Shown here piece after piece: positions 1 through 8,354 of a stretch of DNA of 63,294 nucleotides. The position numbers were made by a program, and so were the translations under genes. The stretch is from Ignavibacteria bacterium RIFOXYC2_FULL_35_21 (GTDB taxonomy: Bacteria > Bacteroidota > Ignavibacteria > Kapaibacteriales > UBA2268): NCBI GenBank assembly GCA_001804705.1, contig MHAY01000053.1, forward strand, positions 1 through 63,294, given 5' to 3'. The notes below the pieces were generated by a model. It saw only the letters and a program-made list of their open reading frames with translations. It was not told where the DNA came from and did no database searches. Position 1 is the first letter of the stretch. Each line of letters opens with the position of its first letter.

Positions 1-4
1 GAAC

Positions 5-348
5 TCATTGTTTTCCATAAGTTTGTAATTGTATTTTTCTATTGCATTTCATTAGAATTTTCGTTAATTGAAAAATCTGGGTTAAATCAAACATCAAACC
101 AAGTGCATTACAAACCTTTAAGAAAGTATAAATATTACAGTTTTCACCCTTTTCGATTTTTGAAAGTTGTTGTTGTGTAATGCCTGATTTATAAGCAAGT
201 TCCTTTTGGGAAAAACCTTCTTTTTGGCTTATTGTGCTATTTTTATGGCAGGGCATATGAGCCTTTTCTGCTCATCAAAACCTTGAGCAAATTTCCTGTC
301 TTTTTTTAATTCCTCAATGTGTGAATCGAAAGTTTCAAGCTTTTTCAT
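5..348 (-). pseudogene. XRE-family HTH regulator (antitoxin-like), frameshifted
   Basis: The helix-turn-helix is clear in the 3' part (FSQKELAYKSGITQQQLSKI), typical of small Cro/C1-type antitoxins. The longest open frame starts at 256 with an atypical leader (MPCHKN). A better start lies at 348: from there a second frame reads MKKLETFDSHIEELKKDRKF and on to IKIAQ followed by a stop, after which the HTH continues in another frame. One indel near 215-225 would join the two parts into a protein of about 113 residues. Such genes usually follow a RelE/HigB toxin, but no toxin is visible here. I infer a broken antitoxin-like gene; a sequence error is the alternative. Confidence 0.7.
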
Positions 349-362
349 TTTATTTACATAAC

Positions 363-2381
363 CTATTTATTTTTTAAAATAACAAATTCAACCCTGCGGT
401 TTTGATGCCTACCTTCTTCGGTATTATTATCTGCAACAGGTTTTGAATCGCCAAATCCCTTTGTTATTAATCGGTTATACGGCACTCCATTAGTTGTAAG
501 ATATTCAGCAACTGCTCCAGCCCTGTTCTGAGATAATAATTTATTACTTTTGTCTTTGCCAATATTATCAGTATGACCGTTGATTTGAATTTTGATTGTC
601 GGATTATCATTCAAAAATTTAATTATTCGATTTAATTCGGGATATGAATCCTGGAGAATTTCATATTTACCAAATTCAAAGAACAGGTTGTTCATTTTTA
701 TAGTCTGGCCTTCTTCGATAGGAACGAGATATAAATCCTTTTTTTGTTCTTCGTATTTTTTTATATCCCTCAGGTCAAGGTTTTCATCAATTGCGATATA
801 ATCTTTTGCTTCGGCAATTACTCCATATTTTTCACCTGCAGGCAGAACTATTTTATATTCGCCGCTTATTGGATTTGTTCTTGCTATACCGGCTTCTTTA
901 CCATCAGGAAGAGTTTCATATTTGACTAAAGCATCAAGAGGCTCATTAGTTTTTGCATCAACAACCTTACCGGAAATGAGCATAACTGATTTAGGTTTTA
1001 ATTCAGATGGTAATTTGATACGGTAAATATCATGTAGATTTCCTTCATTACCTGTTGAAACGAAATAAGCGTATTCACCTGATGCTGTAATGGTATAATA
1101 AGCATCCCAGCCGGTTGTATTAATAGAACGGCCAAGATTCTCAGGTTCGGACCAATTAAGCCAAGTGCTGTCGAGCCTCCTCGAAAGAAACATGTCATTA
1201 TACCCATAGCCCGGATAACCTGCCGATGAAAAATAAAGTGTTTTTTCATCGGCGGCAATAAATGGAGAAACTTCATTGGATGCAGTATTAATTCCCTGTC
1301 CAATATTAATAGGTTCAGACCAACTTCCATCCTGCTGGTGAAAGCTCGCATAAATATCAAGGCCACCATAGGAATCCTCTCTTTCTAAGGACATCAGCAG
1401 GACTTTTCCGCTTGAAGCAAGGCAATAAGTAACCGATTTACTCATTGTATAAAATTTCTTTATTTTCAGACTGTCTGGCATTGTCCATTTATCTCCTCTG
1501 AAGTAACTGAGTGATATTCCCGGCTTCATTAAACCATCCGGTAAATAAATATTTCCTACAAGAAGCGAATTGCCATCAGGTGTGATTGAACATGCAAAAT
1601 TATTATTATCATTGTTAATGGGGGACCCAAGATTGACAGCATCTTTAAAATTTTCCATACTATCAATTTCGGACATCCAAATGTCCTCCTTTTTTTGGGC
1701 TCCAATATTTTCAGGATGTGATTCCCTCGTGAAAAATAATTTTTTTCCATCAGGTGAAATAATAGGAGAAAGCTCATCATACTTTGAATTGACAGCCCGA
1801 GTAAGCCTTTCTGGTGTTGCTGAAAAATTATTAGCTGAAACATAATGAATACCGAATTTAATTGTATCCAGCTCATCTGAAATTGCAATTGCATCAATTT
1901 GTGTTTCTGAAGTACCTGTTTCCGATTTTAACAATAATTTCAATTTATTTGTTTGAAAGTTGGTCCTGGTAATGAAAACATTGAACAATCTACCTTTTCT
2001 GGAATTGACTGTCTGAGTATCTGCTTTATAAACTGTCTGCTCCTTATCCGAATTATCAATTAATTTAATTTCTAATATATTACCCGGATTGAGGTTTTCG
2101 TTGACTGCAATTTGGGTTACATAAATTGCAGAATCGAATCCAACAGTTATAATTTCGTTTATGAATTGGCCCCTGTTCTTTGGAGTCCATGCACATGGTG
2201 TCCTACCAAAATCCGGCATTACACTTGGTTTGCCGGTTATTTGTTGAGCAGAATACAACTTTGTTCCATATTGTGTTGAGAATGAATTAACCTTTGATGC
2301 CCATAGAACAATGCTGTAAGCATTATAAGAGGAGGTTAAGCTAAATGCTAAAATGAGTAATATTAATTTTAAATTTTTCAT
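363..2381 (-). CDS. PD40 beta-propeller / OmpA-domain envelope protein (PorE-like)
   Basis: A 672-residue protein with an N-terminal signal peptide. A region around 60-170 resembles a carbohydrate-binding/discoidin-like beta-sandwich. PD40 (WD40-like) blades follow at about 195-460 with motifs such as SPIISPDGKKLFFTRE and SPFIAADEKTLYFSS, then a carboxypeptidase-regulatory-like fold (SGKVVDAKTNEPLDALV, about 475-550). A C-terminal OmpA domain (about 565-672) has the peptidoglycan-binding pattern NGHTDNIG...LSQNRAGAV...NRRVEF. PD40-CRD-OmpA is the layout of PorE, which anchors the T9SS to peptidoglycan, but the N-terminal TPR of classical PorE is absent. A T9SS or envelope-anchoring role is inference, supported by the T9SS cargo genes nearby. 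Confidence 0.85.
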   Translation of the reverse strand: MKNLKLILLILAFSLTSSYNAYSIVLWASKVNSFSTQYGTKLYSAQQITGKPSVMPDFGRTPCAWTPKNRGQFINEIITVGFDSAIYVTQIAVNENLNPGNILEIKLIDNSDKEQTVYKADTQTVNSRKGRLFNVFITRTNFQTNKLKLLLKSETGTSETQIDAIAISDELDTIKFGIHYVSANNFSATPERLTRAVNSKYDELSPIISPDGKKLFFTRESHPENIGAQKKEDIWMSEIDSMENFKDAVNLGSPINNDNNNFACSITPDGNSLLVGNIYLPDGLMKPGISLSYFRGDKWTMPDSLKIKKFYTMSKSVTYCLASSGKVLLMSLEREDSYGGLDIYASFHQQDGSWSEPINIGQGINTASNEVSPFIAADEKTLYFSSAGYPGYGYNDMFLSRRLDSTWLNWSEPENLGRSINTTGWDAYYTITASGEYAYFVSTGNEGNLHDIYRIKLPSELKPKSVMLISGKVVDAKTNEPLDALVKYETLPDGKEAGIARTNPISGEYKIVLPAGEKYGVIAEAKDYIAIDENLDLRDIKKYEEQKKDLYLVPIEEGQTIKMNNLFFEFGKYEILQDSYPELNRIIKFLNDNPTIKIQINGHTDNIGKDKSNKLLSQNRAGAVAEYLTTNGVPYNRLITKGFGDSKPVADNNTEEGRHQNRRVEFVILKNK

Positions 2382-2419
2382 ACTTAATCAGAAGAAAAAC
2401 GAATTAATATATTTTTGCT

Positions 2420-3439
2420 TTACCACCACCATTCCCTTTTTGACTGTCGTGTCATAAGGTCTTCGATGGCTTTGGATGGCTTCTTTCCTTTAAATAAAAT
2501 ATGATACATCTGTTCGATAATCGGTACTTCGACGTTATGTTTTTTAGCTAAGAAATAAGCAGACTCAGTTGTATAGATACCCTCGGCAATCATTTCCATG
2601 CTTTTTTGAATTTCCTTAACGCTTTTGCCCATCCCGATTTCTTCACCGACAAACCTGTTCCTGCTGAGCTTGCTATTGCATGTTACAAACAAATCACCAA
2701 GGCCTGAGAGGCCGGAGAATGTTATAGCGTTTGCCCCGATTGCCACACCAAGCCTTGTTATTTCTGCAAGGCCCCGGGTGATTAATGCGGCTTTTGTGTT
2801 ATCGCCGAGTTTTAATCCGTCAATAATTCCTGCGGCAATAGCTATGACATTCTTTAATGAACCGCCGATTTCACAACCAATAACATCATCAGTTGTATAA
2901 ATCCTGAAATAGGGTGTCATGAATATCGTTTGTATTTCTTTTGCATTACTAATGCTTTCCGAGGCGGCTACAACTGTCGTAGGCTGTTTCCTTGCTACTT
3001 CTTCGGCATGGCTGGGACCTGTTAATATTACAAATTGTTCAAAAGGAAGCCTGATTGTATTTGTTATAACTTCGGAAACCCGCATTAATGTATTCTTTTC
3101 TATACCTTTTGCCACACTCAAAATAATTTTATCTTTTATCCTGGGCAGGTTTTTCGATTTCAAAACGCTTCTTATATGCTGAGTCGGAATTGCAATAACA
3201 AAAATATCAGAGTCTTTTAATTCACTGATTTTTGTTGTAGCAATTACATTTTCGGGAATTGCCACACCGTTTAAAAAAATTGAATTAGTATGCTGCTTAT
3301 TGATTTCGTCAGCAATATAATCTTCATAAGTCCAAAGTTTTATTGAATGATGGTTGTCGTTTAGAGTAATTGAAAGCGCAGTTCCCCAGCCGCCTGCACC
3401 GAGTATGCCTATCTTATAAGTTTTTTTTTTCGGTTCCAA
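2420..3439 (-). CDS. gpsA: Glycerol-3-phosphate dehydrogenase [NAD(P)+]
   Basis: A cytoplasmic enzyme that reduces dihydroxyacetone phosphate to sn-glycerol 3-phosphate, the backbone for phospholipids. The 339 residues match the family length. The Rossmann motif GILGAGGWGTALS is near the N-terminus. The substrate-binding region contains the conserved catalytic-lysine stretch GGSLKNVIAIAAGI (about 190-203) and a NAKAALITRG-like stretch (DNTKAALITRG). It lies 20 nt downstream of plsY on the same strand, so the two genes that make and then acylate glycerol 3-phosphate are probably cotranscribed. Confidence 0.97.
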   Translation of the reverse strand: MEPKKKTYKIGILGAGGWGTALSITLNDNHHSIKLWTYEDYIADEINKQHTNSIFLNGVAIPENVIATTKISELKDSDIFVIAIPTQHIRSVLKSKNLPRIKDKIILSVAKGIEKNTLMRVSEVITNTIRLPFEQFVILTGPSHAEEVARKQPTTVVAASESISNAKEIQTIFMTPYFRIYTTDDVIGCEIGGSLKNVIAIAAGIIDGLKLGDNTKAALITRGLAEITRLGVAIGANAITFSGLSGLGDLFVTCNSKLSRNRFVGEEIGMGKSVKEIQKSMEMIAEGIYTTESAYFLAKKHNVEVPIIEQMYHILFKGKKPSKAIEDLMTRQSKREWWW

Positions 3440-3459
3440 GTTTTACCTTCAAAGATTTG

Positions 3460-4155
3460 TTAGGCAGAACTTTTTGATTTACATTTTATAACCTGTAATT
3501 TCGAAAAACGGTTTTCCGTTCCTTTTATCAGTCTTTTAATATTTGCACGGTGTGTGTATAAAATCAATACAGCTAATGCAATACTGAAATAAAGTAAAAT
3601 TTGATAACTTGGAATGTAATCCCTTAGTATATTATATCTGAATATCATTGAAAGTGGAATTGCTACTGCTGCAGAGATCGAACCTAATGAAATATATCCC
3701 GATAATAAAACGGCAATAATAAAAATTCCTATTGAAATGATTACATCAATTGGTAGAATTGCAATCAGCATGCCTGCAGTTGTGTTGATTCCCTTTCCTC
3801 CCCGGAAACCTGCAAAAACAGACCATACATGGCCTGCGACAGCACTGATTCCTGCAATCATTCTGACAATGGTTATATGCTCGAAAAAACCACCTGAACT
3901 GATTTGAATATCTCTGCCTAAAAGATTTGCAAATATGACCACAGGTATGACACCTTTTAAAATATCGGCGGCTTGAACAAACAATCCCCATTTCCAGCCG
4001 AGGATACGAATAGCATTTGTACTGCCCATATTTCCGCTTCCGCGTTCCCTGATGTCAAAGCCGAAAACACGTTTACTTACAATGATTGCCGATGGAATTG
4101 AACCTACAAGGTAAGATAGTGCAATTATGACGATTAAATTTATTAGCTGTTCCAT
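3460..4155 (-). CDS. plsY: Glycerol-3-phosphate acyltransferase PlsY
   Basis: An inner-membrane enzyme that transfers an acyl group from acyl phosphate to the sn-1 position of glycerol 3-phosphate. The 231-residue protein is mostly membrane segments. It carries the PlsY signatures RGSGNMGSTNAIR (about 37-49) and FRGGKGINTTAGM (about 118-130), the loops that bind acyl phosphate and glycerol phosphate. It directly precedes gpsA. The C-terminal tail, rich in lysine and serine, is slightly longer than usual. A 164-nt AT-rich gap separates it from the methyltransferase gene upstream, so a promoter probably lies there. Confidence 0.96.
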   Translation of the reverse strand: MEQLINLIVIIALSYLVGSIPSAIIVSKRVFGFDIRERGSGNMGSTNAIRILGWKWGLFVQAADILKGVIPVVIFANLLGRDIQISSGGFFEHITIVRMIAGISAVAGHVWSVFAGFRGGKGINTTAGMLIAILPIDVIISIGIFIIAVLLSGYISLGSISAAVAIPLSMIFRYNILRDYIPSYQILLYFSIALAVLILYTHRANIKRLIKGTENRFSKLQVIKCKSKSSA

Positions 4156-4319
4156 TTATTTCAACTTTAAATTTCTTAACAAAATTTTAACATTAACTTA
4201 CAAACTTAATTTATAAACTTCATAATTAAAATAGTTTTTTATAAATATGTTTGATGCCAATATACGGTATAATTCCGTTAAATTAACGTAAATCTTAATA
4301 ATTAATTGCAATTAACAGC

Positions 4320-5108
4320 TTAATCATTTATAAATTTATCTCGCTCCCTTTTCTGGAAGTAATACATTGAAATACCTGCAGAAACTGCAACGTTTAATGA
4401 TTCCGCACCTTTGCCGGGAATTACAAATTCACCTGTTAAAAGTTCTTTGACTTTTTTAGATATTCCATGAGACTCACTTCCGAAAATTAATCCGAATTTT
4501 CCTTTTAATTTTATGGATTCAATATTGTTTGTTGCTTCGAGTGATGCTCCAAATAATTCATGTTTTGGAAAAAGTGTTTTCAAAGATTTTTCAAAATTGA
4601 TTCCCGTTATAATTTTCATCCTGAATAATGAACCCATTGCAGCTCTAACAAGTTTTGGATTATATTTGCCAGTACAGCTTTCCGATAGTATAACCTGTTT
4701 AAAGCCGAACCACTCTGCAGTTCTTATTATAGTTCCGATATTACCGGGGTCAGCAATTTGGTCAAGTGCTATGAATGATTCTTTTGGTAAAGTTTCATCA
4801 TCTTTGAATTTTACAACAGCAAGAATATCCTGAGGAGTTACGGTATCACTGATTCTTAAGAAAGTTTTTTCATTCGTAAAATAAACAGGTACTTTATTTT
4901 GAGCAAAATTTTCAGCATGCTTTAATGTTTTAGGTGATGCTCCTTTTTTAAGAACTACAAATTTAGTTTTGTATGTGCTTTTGTATAGCTCATCACAGAG
5001 CTTAGCTCCTTCAACGAGGAATAGACTATTTTCCTCCCGTTTTTTTTTATTTTTTAATGAGCTGGTAAGTTTAATTAAACCTGTAGTCAGATTGTTCATA
5101 TTTTTCAT
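4320..5108 (-). CDS. TrmH/SpoU-family RNA 2'-O-methyltransferase
   Basis: A 262-residue SPOUT-fold enzyme. An N-terminal substrate-binding domain (EENSLFLVEGAKLCDEL, about 25-41) precedes the knotted SpoU domain. Motif 1 is visible in ALDQIADPGNIGTIIRTAEW, with the conserved N and R; motif 2 in FGSESHGIS; motif 3 in IPGKGAESLNVAVSAGI. The methyl donor is S-adenosylmethionine and the target is a ribose in rRNA or tRNA. The overall shape fits the RlmB/TsnR group, but the exact target cannot be read from the sequence. Its start lies 3 nt after the upstream CNNM gene, indicating cotranscription. Confidence 0.92.
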   Translation of the reverse strand: MKNMNNLTTGLIKLTSSLKNKKKREENSLFLVEGAKLCDELYKSTYKTKFVVLKKGASPKTLKHAENFAQNKVPVYFTNEKTFLRISDTVTPQDILAVVKFKDDETLPKESFIALDQIADPGNIGTIIRTAEWFGFKQVILSESCTGKYNPKLVRAAMGSLFRMKIITGINFEKSLKTLFPKHELFGASLEATNNIESIKLKGKFGLIFGSESHGISKKVKELLTGEFVIPGKGAESLNVAVSAGISMYYFQKRERDKFIND

Positions 5109-5111
5109 ACT

Positions 5112-6431
5112 TTAATCATTAATGTTAAGTGTTTCTTTATAAGGAACATATTTTAGTAATACTTGTTCGATCGAACGTTCAGACCTTTTAATAATTTTAC
5201 ATTGATAATTCTGAAAGTCAATCAATTCATTTTCATCCGGAATACGTCCGACTTCGCTTGTAATCAGTCCGCCAATCGTCTCGTAGTCTTCACTTTCGGG
5301 TAAAGGTTCGGGTAAATACACATTAGCATCGCTGATTGCAGCAAGTGCATTCACCCTGAAAGTCAGTTCATCTGTTTTTTCAACAATAGGCATTTCCTCA
5401 TCATATTCATCCTGAATTTCACCGAAAATTTCTTCCATTATGTCTTCCAGTGTAATAAGTCCTGCAGTTCCTCCAAACTCATCCAAAACTATAGCGAGAT
5501 GAACCTTTTCTTTTTGCATTCTCCTGAGAACAACATTAATTTTTTCTTCTTCCTGAATAAAAAATGCAGGCCTTATAATGTCCTGTATAACAAAAAGATT
5601 ATTGTGGTGCATGAGATTAATCAAATCTTTTGCATAAATGACACCGAGAATATCATCAATAGAGCCTTTATAAATTGGCATTCTGGAATAACCTTCGTCA
5701 ATGAAGGTCTCAAGTACTTTTTTTATTTCCATTGAAATTTCCACACCAATTATTTTTCCTCTCGGAATCATTATTTGTTTAACAGGTGTGTCCGAGAATT
5801 CGAATACATTTTCAAGTAGTTCATGCTCCGAAACACCAATGACACCGCTCTTCTGGCTTTCTTCAAGCAGATACCTGATTTCTTCTGCACTGTGTAACTC
5901 ATATTCTTTTCCATCGGTTTGGAAACCGAACAGTTTAAGGACTAAATTAGCCAGAGTATTAAGGAACCAAATAAAAGGACTGAATACTATATAGAAAATT
6001 CTAAGAGGAATTGTAATCATTAATGCAGTTTGTTCGGGTTTTTGTATAGCTAATGTTTTCGGTGCAAGCTCACCTAAAATTATATGGAGAATAGTGATAG
6101 TAATAAAAGCAGTAGGTAATGCAATTGAATGCAGGGCTTGTTGGTTTAAATGTAAACCAAATAAATAAAGTATAGTTTTTATAATCTCCGAAACAACGGG
6201 TTCACCTATCCATCCTAATCCAAGACTTGCGACAGTAATGCCAAGTTGGGTTGCAGATAAATAAGCATTCAAATTATTAATCAAATGCATTGATAGTCTG
6301 GCAATTTTACTTCCAGTACGAATCCTTAATTCCAACTGCGATGCGCGGACTTTTACAATTGCGAATTCAGCAGCAACAAAGAATCCGTTTAGAAGAACAA
6401 GTAACAAAGTCAGGGTAATATTTAACAGCAT
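5112..6431 (-). CDS. CNNM/CorC-family membrane protein with CBS domains
   Basis: A 439-residue protein with an N-terminal DUF21/CNNM transmembrane domain (about 1-180: NGFFVAAEFAIVKVR, SLGLGWIGEPVV, HIILGELAPKTLAI). A CBS pair follows at about 215-330 (VKQIMIPRGKIIGVEI..., DEGYSRMPIYKGSIDDILGVI, LDEFGGTAGLITLEDIMEEI), and a C-terminal CorC/HlyC transporter-associated domain ends the protein (GRIPDENELIDFQ). Family members are linked to Mg2+/Co2+ efflux; older annotations call them haemolysins, which is misleading. It sits 4 nt downstream of recO and 3 nt upstream of the SpoU methyltransferase in one minus-strand run. Confidence 0.92.
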   Translation of the reverse strand: MLLNITLTLLLVLLNGFFVAAEFAIVKVRASQLELRIRTGSKIARLSMHLINNLNAYLSATQLGITVASLGLGWIGEPVVSEIIKTILYLFGLHLNQQALHSIALPTAFITITILHIILGELAPKTLAIQKPEQTALMITIPLRIFYIVFSPFIWFLNTLANLVLKLFGFQTDGKEYELHSAEEIRYLLEESQKSGVIGVSEHELLENVFEFSDTPVKQIMIPRGKIIGVEISMEIKKVLETFIDEGYSRMPIYKGSIDDILGVIYAKDLINLMHHNNLFVIQDIIRPAFFIQEEEKINVVLRRMQKEKVHLAIVLDEFGGTAGLITLEDIMEEIFGEIQDEYDEEMPIVEKTDELTFRVNALAAISDANVYLPEPLPESEDYETIGGLITSEVGRIPDENELIDFQNYQCKIIKRSERSIEQVLLKYVPYKETLNIND

Positions 6432-6435
6432 ATAT

Positions 6436-7176
6436 TTATTTCAATAGTCTGAATGTTTTGTATCCAAATGGTTTTTCTAAATGAAAACTAAAATAATTTA
6501 TAAAAAAATCCTTTATTTGTTTACGATTTGAAATAGAAATATTAATATTCGATACTTCTTCCATTTTAGCTTTTTCAATTTTGTTTAATATTGCCAAAAC
6601 TTCATTTTCGAGCCTGAAAAAAAATTTACTTTTATTATTTTTTTCATTTACAATATATCCATTTTCCAAAGAAAAAATAAAGCTTTTACTTTTTATCATC
6701 AAATTCTCATAATTATAATCAAATTTCATGCTAAAACCAAGATTATGGGCTAATTCAATCTGGAACAAAGTGAAAATTGAAAATGGATTTCCCGTTGTTT
6801 TGTTAAGTTCGATAAGAGACGATTTCAACAATTCAAATAAATTGATATTCATTTCATTTTCAACGAGAGTTTGAAGAACAGATTCAAGAATCATCATAGC
6901 ACAAGCCATATTTTCAAGTGAATTTTGAATATTATTAAAGTTAATCACGCTGTCGGCGGAAGATAATGTATGCAGGTCTCTGTTAGCTTTTTTATAAAAA
7001 CAAAGATTCGAAACAGACATTGGTTCTAATGCCGCACCAAATTTGCTTTTTGTTTGCCTTGCTCCTTTTGCAATAACCGATAGTCTTCCAAAATCTCGTG
7101 TGAAAATACTAAGGATTTTGCTTGAATCGCCGTATTTTATTGATTTGAGAATAATGGCTTCAGTATTTATTATCAT
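6436..7176 (-). CDS. recO: DNA repair protein RecO
   Basis: RecO mediates loading of RecA onto SSB-coated DNA in the RecFOR pathway. The N-terminal OB-fold is recognisable (NTEAIILKSIKYGDSSKILS... TRDFGRLSVIAKGARQTKSKFG), followed by the helical domain. I chose the ATG at 7176, giving 246 residues: the family begins with this segment, whereas the 10 extra residues from 7206 have no counterpart. No zinc-finger cysteines are apparent in the C-terminal half, as in many Bacteroidota RecO proteins. It heads a tight minus-strand run with the CNNM and SpoU genes. Confidence 0.93.
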   Translation of the reverse strand: MIINTEAIILKSIKYGDSSKILSIFTRDFGRLSVIAKGARQTKSKFGAALEPMSVSNLCFYKKANRDLHTLSSADSVINFNNIQNSLENMACAMMILESVLQTLVENEMNINLFELLKSSLIELNKTTGNPFSIFTLFQIELAHNLGFSMKFDYNYENLMIKSKSFIFSLENGYIVNEKNNKSKFFFRLENEVLAILNKIEKAKMEEVSNINISISNRKQIKDFFINYFSFHLEKPFGYKTFRLLK

Positions 7177-7295
7177 TTTAAAAGTTAAACATAATCCGTA
7201 ATTCAATAGAATATATTAAAAAAAAACGAACAAACAATATAAAAATATTTAGAGAAATCCGGAAATTTTTATTAATTTTGTAATTCTGAAAATTT

Positions 7296-7369
7296 TCCTG
7301 AGTAGCTCAGCTGGTTAGAGCATCTGACTGTTAATCAGAGGGTCGGGGGTTCAAGTCCCTCCTCAGGAG
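7296..7369 (+). tRNA. tRNA-Asn (GTT)
   Basis: A complete cloverleaf. The acceptor stem TCCTGAG pairs with CTCAGGA and the discriminator is G7369. The D-arm GCTC...GAGC contains AGCTGGTTAGA. The anticodon stem TCTGA/TCAGA encloses the loop CTGTTAA with anticodon GTT at 7330-7332. The variable loop is GGGTC and the T-arm contains TTCAAGT. CCA is not encoded. It stands alone between recO (divergent) and a repeat-rich gap. Confidence 0.97.
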
Positions 7370-7550
7370 CGGAACTTCATAAAAATCAGCAATTATTATT
7401 ATTTTGCAAAATAGTTACGAATCGTTCCAATTCTTCAAATATCAATCAACACTGTTTCTTGGTTCCTCATATTGTTTTCAAATATGAATATTTTAGAAAA
7501 TTCACATAGAGCTGTTTAAGTAACTCAGAATAAACCATCTCCTAAGGCTT

Positions 7551-7575
7551 GTCGCCCTGAGCATGTCGAAGGGCC
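7551..7575 (-). repeat. Dispersed hairpin repeat, TCGAC-loop family, copy A
   Basis: Read on the minus strand, stem GCCCT and AGGGC enclose the loop TCGACATGCTC, followed by GAC. Other copies in this window keep the loop but have different, still complementary, stems (see 30093, 30133, 33121 and 42108). Confidence 0.7.
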
Positions 7576-7686
7576 TTTTCCTCCTTTATCATAGAGTTAA
7601 TTTTATCTATTGTGTCATATCAATAAATTTAATAAATTACTTTTTTTTCTTGAAAAGAGAAAATATAATAGTTTTTCAGGTAGATA

Positions 7687-7753
7687 GGTTATAGGCTGTT
7701 AGGCTGTTAGGAGAGAGGATACGGAAACGCTAATAGCCTTACAGCCTACAACC
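7687..7753. repeat. Long inverted repeat
   Basis: Two 19-bp arms (7687-7705 and 7735-7753) are inverted complements with two mismatches around a 29-nt loop. They contain the phrase 'GGCTGTTAGGCT'. Similar 'AGCCTAACAG'-type phrases recur in other gaps of this window. No coding signal is associated with it. Confidence 0.65.
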
Positions 7754-7822
7754 TAAACTACCTATTTTGCCAATGAAATTGCACTTTTACTCTTTATTTT
7801 ATAATTTTGTTATCATTTTGTT

Positions 7823-7922
7823 CACTTAGCGACCTTTGCTAAAATCTTAGCGACCTTTGCGTGAAATAAATTGTTTAAAGGTTCTCGCAAAGATGCAAAG
7901 GAATCGCAAAGTTCGCAAAGAA
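7823..7922. repeat. Cluster of CTTTGCG/CGCAAAG inverted repeats
   Basis: Two direct copies of 'TTAGCGACCTTTGC' (starting about 7827 and 7848) are followed by two inverted copies of 'TCGCAAAG' (about 7884-7892 and 7908-7920), so the segment can fold on itself. I see no gene in 7370-7952; it holds this element, the inverted repeat at 7687 and one TCGAC-loop hairpin. This phrase type is common in Bacteroidota intergenic DNA. Confidence 0.55.
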
Positions 7923-7952
7923 TGATAGTAAAAAAATATTCCGGAGTTTACT

Positions 7953-8152
7953 ATGAAAACATTTTCTTTTTTCTTGCTTGGATTTTTTGAATTGACTGCA
8001 AATGGCAAATCACAGGGTACCAATTCCCAAGAAAACAGAATGTAAGAAAAATTATCAGAATAAATATAGATGAAATTAAGTCAGGAAAAATTTTTTTATT
8101 ATTAAAGACGACGACTCATGTTCGAAGTGTAAGGGTGGATGTGCTGAAGTAA
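7953..8152 (+). pseudogene. Remnant of a T9SS cargo gene (signal start plus C-terminal tail)
   Basis: Two pieces survive. An ATG at 7953 opens a short signal-peptide-like start (MKTFSFFLLGF...) that stops at 8043-8045. In another frame, 8042-8152 encodes the last 36 residues of a T9SS sorting domain (INIDEIKSGK...TTTHVRSVRVDVLK), matching the tail of the large cargo gene ending at 19879 (LNIDEIKSGA...TTTQVRSVRVDVVK) in protein and largely in DNA. The middle of the gene is gone. This looks like an internal deletion of a paralog; recombination between the many related T9SS genes is a plausible cause. The 200 nt between it and the next gene hold nothing I recognise. Confidence 0.8.
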
Positions 8153-8354
8153 GAAATGCTAAATTTTTAGCAGAGATGATAAAAATTTAGCTAATTTAAA
8201 ATAAAAAGGTATTCCATTTTTTTTTGTTAATTAACTAAAATACTTGTAAATTCTTAATTATTAAAGAATTATTTATGATATACAAATATTAATTAAGATG
8301 GCATATTTGTTGAGTATTTAAGATTTTACTTCTAAAAATTTTGTGAGTGAAAAT

